Numbered from the stretch's first letter, positions 7,117-19,652 are shown. The stretch is 64,000 nt of DNA from Haemophilus sp. C1 (GCF_001276515.1 NZ_LDVZ01000002.1:1-64000), one strand, 5' to 3'. Notes: generated by a model not told the origin, from the letters alone. A program made the numbers and translations.

Positions 7117-8406
7117 ATGAACATCCTCATCATCGGAAACGGCGGTCGTGAACATGCCCTCGCTTGGAAAGCTACACAATCTCCATTAGCGAATAAAATT
7201 TTCGTTGCACCGGGCAATGCTGGGACGGCGTTAGAACAAAAGGTTGAAAACGTGAATATCGCCGCAACGGATGTTCCTGCGTTGGTTAAATTTGCCCAAG
7301 ATAACCACATTGGTTTAACGATTGTGGGGCCTGAGGCGCCACTTGTAATTGGTGTGGTGGATACGTTTCGTGCTGCAGGTTTAAACATTTTCGGACCAAC
7401 GCAAGCAGCGGCGCAATTGGAAGGTTCCAAAGCCTTTACCAAAGATTTTTTAGCCCGTCATAAAATTCCAACAGCGGAATATCAAAACTTTACCGAAGTC
7501 GAACCAGCATTGGCTTACTTGCGTGAGAAAGGCGCACCAATTGTCGTTAAAGCAGATGGTTTAGCTGCGGGCAAAGGCGTAATCGTTGCGATGACCTTGC
7601 AAGAGGCGGAAAACGCTGTGCATGATATGCTTTCTGGCAATGCCTTTGGCGAAGCGGGGAGCCAAGTAGTAATTGAAGAGTTTCTAGATGGCGAAGAAGC
7701 CAGTTTTATCGTAATGGTAGACGGTAAAAATGTTGAGCCTATGGCGACTAGCCAAGATCATAAACGTGTTGGCGAAAATGATACGGGATTAAATACAGGC
7801 GGTATGGGTGCGTATTCGCCTGCACCTGTGGTAACACCCGAAATTTATAGTCGCATTATGCGGGAAGTGATTTATCCGACGGTTAATGGCATGGCGGAAG
7901 AAGGCAATGTTTACACCGGTTTTCTGTATGCAGGATTAATGATTATGCCGAACGGTCAGCCGAAAGTGATCGAATTTAACTGCCGTTTTGGCGATCCAGA
8001 AACCCAGCCAATAATGCTACGTCTCAAATCAGACCTTGTTGAACTCTGTCTTAAAGCCTGTGACGGCAAATTGGATGAAGTAACATCACAGTGGGATCCA
8101 CAGGCTTCTTTAGGTATCGTATTGGCTGCAGAGGGATACCCAAAAGATTATCGCAAAGGCGATGAAATAAGCGGATTACCTCAAAGTGCGGTCAAAAACG
8201 AGAAAGTTTTCTTAGCAGGCGTTACCGAACAAGAAGGCAAATTAGTTACAAATGGCGGTCGTGTGCTTTGTGCTACGGCATTAGGTGAAAGTGTCTTTGA
8301 TGCACAACAAAAAGCCTTGAAACTAGCCGAGAAAATTCAATGGACTGGACGTTTTTATCGTAAAGACATTGGTTACAGGGCTGTGGAACGAGAGTTGCAA
8401 AAATAA
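7117..8406 (+). CDS. purD: PurD phosphoribosylamine-glycine ligase
   Basis: GAR synthetase, the second step of purine synthesis, joining phosphoribosylamine and glycine with ATP. The 429-residue length is normal. It begins with MNILIIGNGGREHALAW, has the ATP-grasp nucleotide region VVKADGLAAGKGV (about 149-161), and the PurD signature RFGDPETQ. No PurR box is visible directly upstream, so expression probably comes from the purH promoter through the repeat hairpins. It sits among glycine-related genes (glyA follows after 123 bp). Confidence 0.97.
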   Translation: MNILIIGNGGREHALAWKATQSPLANKIFVAPGNAGTALEQKVENVNIAATDVPALVKFAQDNHIGLTIVGPEAPLVIGVVDTFRAAGLNIFGPTQAAAQLEGSKAFTKDFLARHKIPTAEYQNFTEVEPALAYLREKGAPIVVKADGLAAGKGVIVAMTLQEAENAVHDMLSGNAFGEAGSQVVIEEFLDGEEASFIVMVDGKNVEPMATSQDHKRVGENDTGLNTGGMGAYSPAPVVTPEIYSRIMREVIYPTVNGMAEEGNVYTGFLYAGLMIMPNGQPKVIEFNCRFGDPETQPIMLRLKSDLVELCLKACDGKLDEVTSQWDPQASLGIVLAAEGYPKDYRKGDEISGLPQSAVKNEKVFLAGVTEQEGKLVTNGGRVLCATALGESVFDAQQKALKLAEKIQWTGRFYRKDIGYRAVERELQK

Positions 8407-8529
8407 TTCATATCATTATGATGAATTAATTTCATTTAAGTAATGAAAATTTAGGAATGAAATTTTAATTAAGTTTTTATCCATAAACAGTTAAACTATC
8501 TGCCATAAATTACATAACAGGAGAACACA

Positions 8530-9795
8530 ATGTTTACAAGAAATATGACTATCGCTGATTACGACCCGGTATTGTGGCAAGCGATCCAAGATGAAAATCG
8601 TCGTCAAGAAGAACATATCGAACTCATTGCATCTGAAAACTATGCTAGTCCGCGTGTGATGGAAGCTCAAGGTTCACAATTCACTAATAAATACGCTGAA
8701 GGCTATCCAGGTAAACGTTATTACGGTGGTTGTGAGTATGCAGACATTGTGGAGCAGTTAGCCATTGATCGTGCGAAAGAATTATTTGGTGCAGATTACG
8801 TGAATGTTCAACCGCACTCTGGTTCACAAGCAAACGCTGCAGTGTATGGTGCATTGATTAATGCAGGCGATACTATTTTAGGTATGGATTTGGCTCACGG
8901 TGGGCACTTAACTCACGGTGCAAAAGTCAGTTTCTCAGGCAAGATTTATAACTCTGTGCTTTATGGAATCACTGCGGATGGCTTAATTGATTATGAAGAT
9001 GTTCGTCAGAAAGCATTAGAATGTAAACCAAAACTTATCGTTGCGGGCTTTTCGGCTTATTCACAAGTTGTGGATTGGGAGAAAATGCGTGAGATCGCAG
9101 ATGAGGTTGGTGCGTATTTATTTGTGGATATGGCGCATGTAGCAGGATTAATTGCAGCGGGTTTATATCCAAATCCACTTCCGCACGCACACGTTGTAAC
9201 TACTACCACCCACAAAACATTAGGCGGCCCACGTGGTGGTTTAATTCTTTCATCTTGTGGCGATGAAGAAATCTACAAAAAATTACAATCATCCGTATTC
9301 CCTGCAAATCAAGGTGGTCCATTAGTTCATATTATTGCGGCAAAAGCAGTTTGCTTTAAAGAAGCATTAGAGCCTCAATATAAAGAATACCAAGCAAATG
9401 TAATCAAAAATGCGAAAGCAATGGTTGAGGTATTTAAACAACGTGGTTATGACGTTGTATCAAATGGTACTGAAAACCACTTGTTCTTAGTAAGTTTCAT
9501 TAAACAAGGATTAACGGGGAAAGCAGCAGATGCAGCTTTAGGCAAAGCAAATATTACCGTGAACAAAAACGCTGTGCCAAACGATCCGCAAAAACCATTT
9601 GTCACTTCAGGTATCCGTGTAGGTACACCATCTGTAACTCGCCGTGGTTTCAATGAAAATGATGTGCGTGAATTAGCTAGCTGGATGTGTGATGTTTTAG
9701 ATGCTTTAGGCAAAGAAAATGAAGAACAAGTGATTGCTGAAACTAAAGAAAAAGTATTAGCAATTTGTAAACGTCTTCCAGTTTATCCGAAATGA
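8530..9795 (+). CDS. glyA: GlyA serine hydroxymethyltransferase
   Basis: Interconverts serine and glycine with tetrahydrofolate, the main one-carbon source for purine and methionine synthesis. The 421-residue protein has [11 protein letters not shown] near the start, the PLP-binding lysine in [14 protein letters not shown] (about residue 228), and a typical C-terminus. The start follows AGGAGAACACA. Its glycine product feeds PurD upstream. A strong terminator follows at 9823-9852. Confidence 0.98.
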   Translation: MFTRNMTIADYDPVLWQAIQDENRRQEEHIELIASENYASPRVMEAQGSQFTNKYAEGYPGKRYYGGCEYADIVEQLAIDRAKELFGADYVNVQPHSGSQANAAVYGALINAGDTILGMDLAHGGHLTHGAKVSFSGKIYNSVLYGITADGLIDYEDVRQKALECKPKLIVAGFSAYSQVVDWEKMREIADEVGAYLFVDMAHVAGLIAAGLYPNPLPHAHVVTTTTHKTLGGPRGGLILSSCGDEEIYKKLQSSVFPANQGGPLVHIIAAKAVCFKEALEPQYKEYQANVIKNAKAMVEVFKQRGYDVVSNGTENHLFLVSFIKQGLTGKAADAALGKANITVNKNAVPNDPQKPFVTSGIRVGTPSVTRRGFNENDVRELASWMCDVLDALGKENEEQVIAETKEKVLAICKRLPVYPK

Positions 9796-9822
9796 TTTAT
9801 TTTCTTTCGTTGATTATATGGT

Positions 9823-10685
<863 letters not shown>

Positions 10686-10689
10686 AGAT

Positions 10690-10720
10690 TAACCGATAGG
10701 AAACCCTATCGGTTAATTTT
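10690..10720 (+). terminator. Intrinsic terminator after yacG
   Basis: AACCGATAGG (10691-10700) pairs perfectly with CCTATCGGTT (10705-10714) around AAAC, followed by AATTTTTA. Confidence 0.85.
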
Positions 10721-10801
10721 TATAAGCGGGGTCCTTTTTTGAGGATTTTCCCTAAGCATGCTATGCTAAACGTAATTTTATTATTCTAAAATGTGATTTT
10801 T

Positions 10802-12049
10802 ATGCAACAAGATTATTTAAGCCAAAAACGATTCTCCGATCTTCCTCTACATCCCATTGTACGAGATGCTTTGGCAAAAAAAGGCTTTGATTTTTGTACC
10901 CCAATTCAGGCTTTGTCCTTGCCTATCAGTTTAAATGGACGAGATATCGCAGGACAAGCTCAAACTGGTACAGGCAAGACAATGGCTTTTTTAACGGCTA
11001 CTTTTCACCATCTTTTAACTCACCAAGAGCCTAATTTTGAATATCCTCACCCCAGAGCTTTGATTTTAGCACCTACTCGAGAATTAGCGGTGCAGATTAG
11101 TAATGACGCAGAATTTCTTGCCAAAGCGAGTGGATTAAAAACCGCACTTGCCTATGGTGGCGATGGTTATGATAAACAATTACAAACGATTGAGCGTGGC
11201 GTAGATATTTTGATTGGTACGACGGGGCGAGTCATTGATTATGTAAAACAAGGCGTAATTTGTTTAGATGAAATCCAAGTTGTCGTGCTAGATGAAGCAG
11301 ATCGAATGTTTGATCTTGGGTTTATCCGTGATATTCGTTATTTATTGCGTAAATGCCCCGCTCCGCAGGCTCGTTTAACGATGTTATTTTCAGCGACGCT
11401 TTCTTATAAAGTGCGTGAATTAGCATTTGAAGATATGAATGATCCTGAATATATTGAAATTGAACCAGAACAAAAAACAGGTCACCGAATTAAAGAAGAA
11501 CTTTTTTATCCATCTAATCAGGATAAAATGGCACTTCTCTTAACCTTAATGGAAGATGAATGGCCTGAGCGTTGTATTGTATTTGCTAATACGAAACATC
11601 GTTGTGAAGAAATTTGGGGTTATTTGGCGGCTGATGGACATCGTGTTGGTTTACTGACTGGTGATGTAGCCCAGAAAAAACGTTTGTCCTTATTGAAACA
11701 ATTTACCGACGGTGATTTAGATATTCTAGTGGCAACAGATGTGGCTGCTCGTGGCTTGCATATTTCTGATGTGACGCATGTTTTCAATTATGATTTACCC
11801 GATGATCGAGAAGATTATGTTCACCGAATAGGCCGTACTGGACGAGCAGGGGAAAGTGGCGTTTCGATTAGTTTTGCTTGCGAAGAATATGCGATGAATT
11901 TACCAGCAATTGAAGAATATATTGGACATTCTATCCCAGTGAGCCAATATGAAACAGAAGCCTTGCTTGAACTGCCGAAACCATATCGTTTAAAACGTAC
12001 GGTGCCACCGCAAGGGCATACAAGACATCGTTCTTATCACACAAAATAG
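10802..12049 (+). CDS. rhlB: RhlB ATP-dependent RNA helicase
   Basis: DEAD-box helicase that in enterobacteria works in the RNA degradosome with RNase E and PNPase. The 415-residue protein has a Q motif, motif [13 protein letters not shown] in [13 protein letters not shown], and [10 protein letters not shown]. It lacks a long basic tail, which fits RhlB rather than SrmB or DeaD. I start at ATG 10802 (MQQDYLS); a GTG three codons upstream is possible. Neither has a clear Shine-Dalgarno. Confidence 0.95.
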   Translation: MQQDYLSQKRFSDLPLHPIVRDALAKKGFDFCTPIQALSLPISLNGRDIAGQAQTGTGKTMAFLTATFHHLLTHQEPNFEYPHPRALILAPTRELAVQISNDAEFLAKASGLKTALAYGGDGYDKQLQTIERGVDILIGTTGRVIDYVKQGVICLDEIQVVVLDEADRMFDLGFIRDIRYLLRKCPAPQARLTMLFSATLSYKVRELAFEDMNDPEYIEIEPEQKTGHRIKEELFYPSNQDKMALLLTLMEDEWPERCIVFANTKHRCEEIWGYLAADGHRVGLLTGDVAQKKRLSLLKQFTDGDLDILVATDVAARGLHISDVTHVFNYDLPDDREDYVHRIGRTGRAGESGVSISFACEEYAMNLPAIEEYIGHSIPVSQYETEALLELPKPYRLKRTVPPQGHTRHRSYHTK

Positions 12050-12092
12050 TGATATAATTTTTTTAGTCTCAATAATTAATAAGGAGATCATT

Positions 12093-13109
12093 ATGGCCAT
12101 TTTAGTGACAGGTGGCGCCGGTTATATCGGTTCTCACACAGTTGTAGAATTATTAAATGCTGGCAAAGAGGTGGTGGTATTAGATAATCTTTGCAATTCA
12201 TCGCCAAAATCCCTTGAGCGTGTAAAACAAATTACAGGCAAAGAAGCAAAGTTTTATGAAGGTGATATTTTAGATCGTGCTTTGTTACAAAAAATTTTTG
12301 CAGAAAATGAGATTAGCTCTGTTATTCACTTTGCAGGGTTAAAAGCCGTAGGGGAAAGTGTTCAAAAGCCGACAGAATATTACATGAACAATGTCGCTGG
12401 CACCCTTGTATTAATTCAAGAAATGAAAAAAGCAGGTGTTTGGAACTTTGTATTTAGCTCATCTGCAACGGTTTACGGTGATCCAAAAATTATTCCAATT
12501 ACAGAAGATTGTGAAGTCGGCGGTACAACTAATCCTTATGGTACATCTAAATATATGGTTGAACAGATTTTACGTGATACAGCAAAAGCGGAACCAAAAT
12601 TTAGCATGACTATCTTGCGTTATTTTAATCCGGTTGGGGCGCATGAAAGTGGCTTAATTGGTGAAGATCCAAATGGTATTCCAAATAATTTATTACCTTA
12701 TATTAGCCAAGTTGCTATCGGTAAATTAGCACAACTTTCTGTATTTGGTAGTGATTACGACACCCATGATGGAACAGGTGTGCGTGATTATATTCATGTA
12801 GTGGATTTAGCTGTGGGGCATTTAAAAGCGCTTCAACGTCATGAAAATGATGCTGGTTTACATATTTATAACCTCGGTACAGGTCATGGTTATTCTGTAT
12901 TAGATATGGTAAAAGCCTTTGAAAAAGCCAACGACATTACAATTGCATATAAACTTGTAGAACGCCGCCCTGGTGATATTGCGACATGCTATTCAGATCC
13001 TAGTTTAGCTGCAAAAGAGCTTGGTTGGTTGGCAGAACGTGGTCTTGAAAAAATGATGCAAGATACGTGGAACTGGCAGAAAAATAATCCAAAAGGGTAC
13101 AGAGATTAA
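12093..13109 (+). CDS. galE: GalE UDP-glucose 4-epimerase
   Basis: Interconverts UDP-glucose and UDP-galactose. It is the last Leloir enzyme and supplies UDP-galactose for lipooligosaccharide. The 338-residue protein has the NAD-binding GGAGYIGS motif at 7-14, the serine/tyrosine/lysine catalytic set in SSSATVYG and [11 protein letters not shown], and normal length. The start follows AAGGAGATCATT. It is separated from galTKM (42139-45435), as is usual in Haemophilus. No tetranucleotide repeats or lic3A-like gene are adjacent. Confidence 0.98.
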   Translation: MAILVTGGAGYIGSHTVVELLNAGKEVVVLDNLCNSSPKSLERVKQITGKEAKFYEGDILDRALLQKIFAENEISSVIHFAGLKAVGESVQKPTEYYMNNVAGTLVLIQEMKKAGVWNFVFSSSATVYGDPKIIPITEDCEVGGTTNPYGTSKYMVEQILRDTAKAEPKFSMTILRYFNPVGAHESGLIGEDPNGIPNNLLPYISQVAIGKLAQLSVFGSDYDTHDGTGVRDYIHVVDLAVGHLKALQRHENDAGLHIYNLGTGHGYSVLDMVKAFEKANDITIAYKLVERRPGDIATCYSDPSLAAKELGWLAERGLEKMMQDTWNWQKNNPKGYRD

Positions 13110-13156
13110 TATTCTCTAATATTTGTTTTTCTTTTTTAGGAAGAAGAATGCTAAAC

Positions 13157-13192
13157 ATTGGGGGATGTGATTAAAAATCCCCCTAATTTTTA
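13157..13192 (+). terminator. Intrinsic terminator after galE
   Basis: GGGGGAT (13160-13166) pairs with ATCCCCC (13177-13183) around a 10-base loop, followed by TAATTTTTA. Confidence 0.7.
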
Positions 13193-13242
13193 CACTTGTC
13201 TTTTAATTAAAAAGCAAAGTTTCTAAAATACAACCAAAATTA

Positions 13243-13251
13243 ACCGCACTT
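13243..13251 (-). repeat. DNA uptake signal directly before ampG
   Basis: ACCGCACTT ends one base before the ampG start codon and fills the position where a Shine-Dalgarno would be expected. Confidence 0.9.
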
Positions 13252-13252
13252 T

Positions 13253-14530
13253 ATGTCAAATTCCCTTTCTTCCCAAATTTTTACGCGCAAGATGTTGATT
13301 TGCGTATTCACAGGTTTTAATTCTGGTTTGCCATTATTTGTGTTATTACAAATGTTGCCTATTTGGCTGACAGATAAACATCTTTCAATTGAGCTTATTG
13401 GTGCAGTAACGGGCGTGATGTTGCCTTATGGGTTAAAATTTTTGTGGGCACCATTATTGGATCGTTATTTCCCGAGTTTTTTAGGGCGTCGTCGTAGCTG
13501 GATGCTGCTTTCACAAGTGGCATTATTGATTTTACTTTACATCATTAGCCTTTTTGATCCGCTCACACAACTGAGTACGGTTGCAAATATTGCGTTGCTT
13601 ATCGCCTTTTTTTCAGCCACACAAGATATCGTGTTGGATGCGTATCGTCGTGAAATTTTGAGTGATCATGAATTAGGTTTGGGAAACACTATTCATATTA
13701 ATGCTTATCGAATTGCGGGATTAATTCCCGGTGGATTATCGCTATATTTGGCAGCGATTTATCCTTGGGAAACAGTCTTTTTATGGACCGCACTTTGTAT
13801 GTTAGCGGGTATCTTCATGACACTATTTTTAGCCAAAGAGCCCAAAATCAACGTGCAACAATCTAATCAGCCGTTCTATCAAGCATTTTGGATTCCATTA
13901 CAAGAATTTTTTCAGCGTAAGGGTGTCATTCAGGCTATCGGTTTTTTACTGTTTTTGTTTTTGTATAAGTTCGGGGATTCTTTTGCCACAACGCTACAAA
14001 CCAAATTTATTTATGATATGGGGTTTAGCAAAGAGGATATAGCCATTGTTGTAAAAAGTACCGCACTTTGGTCAAGCATTTTATCTGGGCTTGCTGGTGG
14101 TGTGATAATGCTAAAACTGGGCATTAATCGTGCATTGTGGCTATTTGGGCTTGTACAGATGGTGACAATTGGTGGGTTTATTTGGTTGGCAGCTTTCGGA
14201 CATTTTGATGTTATTACATCAGCTGAGTTATGGAAACTGGGTGTTGTGATTGCGGCAGAATATATCGGTGTTGGGCTTGGCACCGCGGCTTTTGTGGCTT
14301 TTATGGCTCGTGAAAGTAATCCTCTTTATACCGCAACACAGCTTGCACTTTTTACGAGCCTTTCAGCTTTGCCAAGTAAAGTTTTAGGTATGCTTTCTGG
14401 TTATGTTGTGGGAGCAGTGGGGTATTATCAGTATTTTGGGTTTTGTTTATTTTTAGCGATTCCAGGCATGCTTTGTTTATTTTGGGTAGCGCCTTGGAAT
14501 CAAGAAAATAATACGGAAAATTCACTATAA
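13253..14530 (+). CDS. ampG: AmpG-like muropeptide permease
   Basis: MFS transporter expected to import anhydromuropeptides released by lytic transglycosylases for cell-wall recycling. The 425-residue protein has about 12 hydrophobic segments and the family's N-terminal FNSGLPLFVL and ATQDIVLDAYRRE (about 120-132). It is shorter than E. coli AmpG (about 491), lacking extra C-terminal segments. No Shine-Dalgarno is seen; an uptake signal occupies its place. The annotation fits sequence family; substrate is inferred. The slt and mtgA murein enzymes are elsewhere in the window. Confidence 0.88.
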   Translation: MSNSLSSQIFTRKMLICVFTGFNSGLPLFVLLQMLPIWLTDKHLSIELIGAVTGVMLPYGLKFLWAPLLDRYFPSFLGRRRSWMLLSQVALLILLYIISLFDPLTQLSTVANIALLIAFFSATQDIVLDAYRREILSDHELGLGNTIHINAYRIAGLIPGGLSLYLAAIYPWETVFLWTALCMLAGIFMTLFLAKEPKINVQQSNQPFYQAFWIPLQEFFQRKGVIQAIGFLLFLFLYKFGDSFATTLQTKFIYDMGFSKEDIAIVVKSTALWSSILSGLAGGVIMLKLGINRALWLFGLVQMVTIGGFIWLAAFGHFDVITSAELWKLGVVIAAEYIGVGLGTAAFVAFMARESNPLYTATQLALFTSLSALPSKVLGMLSGYVVGAVGYYQYFGFCLFLAIPGMLCLFWVAPWNQENNTENSL

Positions 14531-14567
14531 AAGTGCGGTAAAAATTATAAAAAATTTGACCGCACTA
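14531..14567. terminator. Inverted uptake-signal pair between ampG and adk
   Basis: AAGTGCGGT (14531-14539) and ACCGCACT (14559-14566) face each other 19 bases apart and could form a stem. There is no long T run, so termination is uncertain. Confidence 0.4.
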
Positions 14568-14602
14568 TGCTTTATCAGTATCTTAATCACGTTTTTTATT
14601 AA

Positions 14603-15259
<657 letters not shown>

Positions 15260-15276
15260 AAATAATCTAAAAAAAT

Positions 15277-15316
15277 AAACCGCACTTTGGGTAACCTAAG
15301 TGCGGTTTGTTTTTTC
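15277..15316. terminator. Bidirectional uptake-signal terminator between adk and acrB
   Basis: AAACCGCACTT (15277-15287) pairs perfectly with AAGTGCGGTTT (15298-15308), followed by GTTTTTTC on the plus strand and A-rich sequence on the other side. It can serve both convergent genes. Confidence 0.8.
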
Positions 15317-15326
15317 TATGTTTTAA

Positions 15327-18300
15327 TTAATGGGTTGTTTTATTTTCATCAAAAACTGGTAATGGTTTGTGTTCGGTTGCAACATAGCTATATACCACTG
15401 GCAATACGAACAAGGTGAAAATAGTACCAATGGATAATCCCGCTACAATTACTATCCCCATACTAAAGCGAGATACCGCTCCTGCACCTGTTGCATAGAG
15501 TAATGGAATTAAGCCAGCTACCATTGCCGCCGTTGTCATTAGGATTGGGCGTAAACGTACTTTTGCAGCATGAGTGATTGCCTCAATTCGAGTTTTACCG
15601 TGGTTTAGCTGCTCTTCTTTTGCCACTTCACACATCAAGATACCGTGCTTAGTGATTAATCCTACGAGAGTAATTAACCCAACTTGAGAGTAAATATTTA
15701 ATGTTGTTCCCGCGATGCCAAAGAAGGATAAAATATTTAAACTCACTAATGCACCACTAACGGCTAATGGTACGGAAATCATAATTACCATTGGGTCACG
15801 TATAGATTCAAACTGAATAGCAAGTACCAAGAATATGATGATAACAGCCAATGCAAAAGTGACGGCTAATGCGTTACCTTCTTGTACTAATTGACGTGCT
15901 TCAGATTTAAAATCAAACGTATAGCCTTGCGGTAAATTGTCAGTCGCATATTGTTGTAGCCATGCAACAGCATCTCCCGTTGATGAACCTGGCATTGGTA
16001 CTGCGCTAATCTGTGCTGAGTTTAATTGGCTAAAGCGTGATAATGAAGTTGGCTGTGTTTCTAGCTTCATTGTGATTAAACTGCTTAATGGTACAGATTG
16101 TCCATTACTTGCCGTTAAGTAATAGTTTTTGAATGCTTCAGGCGATAAACGGTCATCACGTTTGACTTGCGAAATGACTTTATAAGCACGTCCATCCACA
16201 TCGACTCGCGTAATCGTCGCGCCAGATAAGAAACTCCCTAAAGTATTACTAATTTGTTGCATCGTAATACCGTAAGTCCCAGCTTTCTCTTTATCTACCG
16301 AAATTGTCATTTGTGCAGTGTCATAGGTCAAATCTAAATTTGTATAAATAAATTTGCCAGAGGCTTTCATCGCACTGAGGAATTTCTCTGCGGTATTTGC
16401 CAACGATTTATAATCTTGAGCAGTTTTTAACACAATAGCGATTGGAGGACCTTGTTCCCCTGTATCAATTTCAGGAAAGTTAAATGCAGATACGGAGACT
16501 TCTGGAATTGATTTCGCTTTTGCGTTGATTTCATTCATTACGGCAGATTGTTTGCGTGATCGTTCTTTCCAGTCTTTCAATGTGATGATATTTAACGAGC
16601 CATTAGAATTTGGCGCGCCAGCAATGCTCATACCAAAAGAGACTTCAGGTGTTTCCATTACATTTTTCATGTATGGTTGCATTGCATTTTGAATGTAATC
16701 CACATTCACACTAGATGGCGCGTTACCAATTGCAATAAATGCGCCTTTATCTTCATTTGGCGTTAATTCACTAGAAAGTGAATTAAACAAAAATGGGAGT
16801 GTTGAGAAAATCACCACAGCAAAAGCCAGCATTGATTTACGATTGAGCATAACGAGATCAAGCATGTATTCGTAAATACGATTTACTTTACCTAAGGTAT
16901 GTTCTACGCGTTCTTCCATCCATGTTGGTTTTGCATTGGATTTGAGTAACTTACTACTCATCATTGGCGATAACGTTAATGCCACAACACCAGAAATAAA
17001 TACCGCGCCAGCTAGAGTTAAGGCGAACTCTTTAAACAATGTGCCAGTAATCCCCCCCATTAAAGCCATCGGTGAATAAACCGCGATCAATGCGATAGTC
17101 ATGGAAATTACAGGTACGGCAATTTCACGAGTACCAATAATTGCTGCGCGGAATGGTGTTTCCCCTTCTTTAATATGGCGATCTACGTTTTCTAACACGA
17201 CAATCGCATCATCTACGACTAAACCGATAGCAAGAATAAGTGCTAATAATGTCATTAAGTTAATAGAAAAATCTAAACTTTGTAGCATCATTAAAACACC
17301 GATCAACGAAATCGGAATGGTGAGAACTGGAATTAAAATTGCGCGAAGCGATCCGATAAACATCAAAATAACCACTAATACAATAACAGTTGCTTCCACA
17401 ATAGTTTTAATTACTTCATGGATTGAACTATTAATCGCAATAGTACTGTCATAAAGAATGTCAGTTTCCATACTATCCGGTAGTTGCTTTTTGATGTTTT
17501 CAAAGAGCGGTCGGATTTTTTCTGCAACGGTTAATGGATTAGCTGATGAAGTAGGATTAATGCCTAATACGACAGAATCAGCACCATTTGCAGTTGCACG
17601 AGAATTATCGCTTTCTTTGTTCAATTCAATGGTCGCAATATCGCGCAGGCGTACTAAATCATCACCACGAGAAGCAACAATTAAGTTACCTAATTGCTCA
17701 ACAGATTTGGTCGTTGTTTCAACTTTGTTGCGGTAAGTGACATAGTAGCCGTTATCATTACCAGCCGCAGTTTGTACATTATTTGCAGAAAGGGCAGACA
17801 TCACTGTTGGCGCAGAAAGATTTTGTGACGCCATTTTTTGAGGATCTAGCCAAATACGTAATGCATATTCCGCTGCACCAAATACTTGTACTCCAGCTAC
17901 GCCTTCAATCGTAAAGAATTGAGGTTTAACTACACGATTAATGTAGTCAGTTACTTGACTTGAGTCGAGTTTGTTGGAGCGGAAACTTATATACATAATC
18001 CCCGTCCCACCAGAGGAAGATGCGACGCTTGGTGCTTCAATTCCACTTGGTAATTCAGAACGTACAGCATTTACTTTGGCCAATACATCAGCAAGTGCTC
18101 CGGCAGGATCCGTATTCAGTTTCATTTTGACTGTAATAGTCGATGAATTTGGCGCACTGCTAGATGACATATAGTCAATGTTATCCGCTTGGGCGATAGA
18201 TTCTTCTAATGTAGAAGTAACAAATGCTTGAATTAGATTTGCATCAGCACCAGGATAGGCGGTTGTTACCGTAATTACCGTGGTGGTCATTTTAGGGTAT

Positions 18301-18407
18301 TCACGCACTGCCAATTTCGAAATAGCTTGCAAACCTAAAATAATAATAAGCAAGCTAATTGAAATCGCTAAAACAGGACGACGAATAAATATATCGGTAA
18401 ATTTCAT
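15327..18407 (-). CDS. acrB: AcrB-like RND efflux pump
   Basis: Inner-membrane proton-driven efflux transporter of the HAE1 RND family, exporting drugs, dyes and detergents with AcrA and a TolC-type channel. The 1026-residue protein has the normal two-fold layout of 12 membrane helices and two large periplasmic loops. The proton-relay aspartates are in LVVDDAIVVLENVDRH in helix 4. It lies 17 bp after acrA and is the last gene of acrRAB. No outer-membrane channel gene is next to it. The start follows TAGGAAATACGA on the minus strand. Confidence 0.95.
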   Translation of the reverse strand: MKFTDIFIRRPVLAISISLLIIILGLQAISKLAVREYPKMTTTVITVTTAYPGADANLIQAFVTSTLEESIAQADNIDYMSSSSAPNSSTITVKMKLNTDPAGALADVLAKVNAVRSELPSGIEAPSVASSSGGTGIMYISFRSNKLDSSQVTDYINRVVKPQFFTIEGVAGVQVFGAAEYALRIWLDPQKMASQNLSAPTVMSALSANNVQTAAGNDNGYYVTYRNKVETTTKSVEQLGNLIVASRGDDLVRLRDIATIELNKESDNSRATANGADSVVLGINPTSSANPLTVAEKIRPLFENIKKQLPDSMETDILYDSTIAINSSIHEVIKTIVEATVIVLVVILMFIGSLRAILIPVLTIPISLIGVLMMLQSLDFSINLMTLLALILAIGLVVDDAIVVLENVDRHIKEGETPFRAAIIGTREIAVPVISMTIALIAVYSPMALMGGITGTLFKEFALTLAGAVFISGVVALTLSPMMSSKLLKSNAKPTWMEERVEHTLGKVNRIYEYMLDLVMLNRKSMLAFAVVIFSTLPFLFNSLSSELTPNEDKGAFIAIGNAPSSVNVDYIQNAMQPYMKNVMETPEVSFGMSIAGAPNSNGSLNIITLKDWKERSRKQSAVMNEINAKAKSIPEVSVSAFNFPEIDTGEQGPPIAIVLKTAQDYKSLANTAEKFLSAMKASGKFIYTNLDLTYDTAQMTISVDKEKAGTYGITMQQISNTLGSFLSGATITRVDVDGRAYKVISQVKRDDRLSPEAFKNYYLTASNGQSVPLSSLITMKLETQPTSLSRFSQLNSAQISAVPMPGSSTGDAVAWLQQYATDNLPQGYTFDFKSEARQLVQEGNALAVTFALAVIIIFLVLAIQFESIRDPMVIMISVPLAVSGALVSLNILSFFGIAGTTLNIYSQVGLITLVGLITKHGILMCEVAKEEQLNHGKTRIEAITHAAKVRLRPILMTTAAMVAGLIPLLYATGAGAVSRFSMGIVIVAGLSIGTIFTLFVLPVVYSYVATEHKPLPVFDENKTTH

Positions 18408-18424
18408 TCGTATTTCCTAGTTAA

Positions 18425-19621
18425 TTAAAGGTTAGTTTTATTTACTGGCTCTGTTGCACCTACAATGTCTTTTTCAATCCATTCTACAAGACTGCCATTG
18501 CCGATACCTTGTTGACCGCCAGTGATAATTTTATCACCAGGTTTTACCTCATTACCTTGTAATTGAGAATAAATACCTTGGCGATCTTTAGTAAATACAG
18601 TGATTTGTTTTGCTCGATATAAATGATCTAATTTTTTATTCTCAGCCATTTTCTCTTTATCTTCATCAGATAATGGTGTGAGTAAGTAAGCAATTTCACC
18701 ATACATGTTGTAGCTAATAGCTACTTGTGGAACGACAACTTGATTTGTTTCAGTTGGAAGCGCTATGCGTAAGCGAGAGAACATACCTGAAAGCAATTTA
18801 CGTCCATCTTCAGGATCAAATGTAGCCTGAACATCAACTAAACCTGTTGATGAATTAATAGCGGGTTCAATAGCCGTGATTCGAGCTGAAAATGTTTCGC
18901 CCAAGCGAGCATCGGTTGTTGCTGTGACGCGTTGACCGATATGCAATTTATCTAAATCATTTTGTGAAAGGGCAAAATCCACTTTCATTGAGCTAGTATC
19001 TTCTACACGCACAATTTCTGTTCCAACATTCACATATTGACCAACGTTTACTTTCACAATACCTGCTTTACCATCAAATGGTGCAACGATTTTACGGCGT
19101 TCAATTGCTGCTTTTAGAGATTCAATATTGGCTAGTTGCGCGTCATAAGCAGCTTTTGCGTTATCCATTTCTTGTCGTGAAACAGCATTGCTTTTCAATA
19201 AATTCGCATAACGTTGATAAGTTTGACGAAGGGCTGGGAGTTGTGCTTGTGCAGCTTGAAGGCTAGCATGTTCTACTGAACTGTCGAGTTCAATGAGTAA
19301 ATCGCCTTTTTTAACTTGTTGGCCATTTTGCACGAGCACTTGAGAAATCGTACCTGCATTTTGTGTACTGAGCATTGCGCCTTGATTTGGACGCACAAGA
19401 CCTGTTGTGTTGATAACTGGCGTCCATTCACGCGGTTGAACTTCAAGTGCGGTCACTGGGCTTGAAGGTTCTGGCATTCCCGCAATGGCTCGACTTATCA
19501 TTACGCCTTTTATCATATTAAAACCGATGACACCGGCAAAAATTAAGACAAATACTACTAAAATTATTTTCATAAAGAAAATATGTGAGCGTTTTGGTCT
19601 TTGATGTTGAGTTTGACTCAT
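18425..19621 (-). CDS. acrA: AcrA-like periplasmic adaptor of RND efflux
   Basis: Membrane-fusion protein linking AcrB to the outer-membrane channel. The 398-residue protein has an N-terminal membrane anchor (about residues 16-37), a biotinyl-lipoyl-like domain, a short coiled-coil hairpin (about 95-165) and a beta-barrel domain. The preferred start is ATG 19621 (MSQTQHQ), with GGAGC eight bases upstream on the minus strand; the frame is open further but overlaps acrR. It carries no lipobox, unlike E. coli AcrA, so it is probably anchored by the N-terminal helix. Confidence 0.93.
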   Translation of the reverse strand: MSQTQHQRPKRSHIFFMKIILVVFVLIFAGVIGFNMIKGVMISRAIAGMPEPSSPVTALEVQPREWTPVINTTGLVRPNQGAMLSTQNAGTISQVLVQNGQQVKKGDLLIELDSSVEHASLQAAQAQLPALRQTYQRYANLLKSNAVSRQEMDNAKAAYDAQLANIESLKAAIERRKIVAPFDGKAGIVKVNVGQYVNVGTEIVRVEDTSSMKVDFALSQNDLDKLHIGQRVTATTDARLGETFSARITAIEPAINSSTGLVDVQATFDPEDGRKLLSGMFSRLRIALPTETNQVVVPQVAISYNMYGEIAYLLTPLSDEDKEKMAENKKLDHLYRAKQITVFTKDRQGIYSQLQGNEVKPGDKIITGGQQGIGNGSLVEWIEKDIVGATEPVNKTNL

Positions 19622-19652
19622 GTTTAAAGCTCCGTTATAAAAATAACAACTA

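Noticed and set aside
12093..13109. Possible phase-variable repeats at galE, as in neighbouring lipooligosaccharide genes of other strains
   Set aside because: No tetranucleotide repeat is visible in or next to galE here.
17101..17736. Long plus-strand open frames opposite acrB
   Set aside because: They are shadow frames of a strongly coding RND gene and have no ribosome binding site, homology or proper start.
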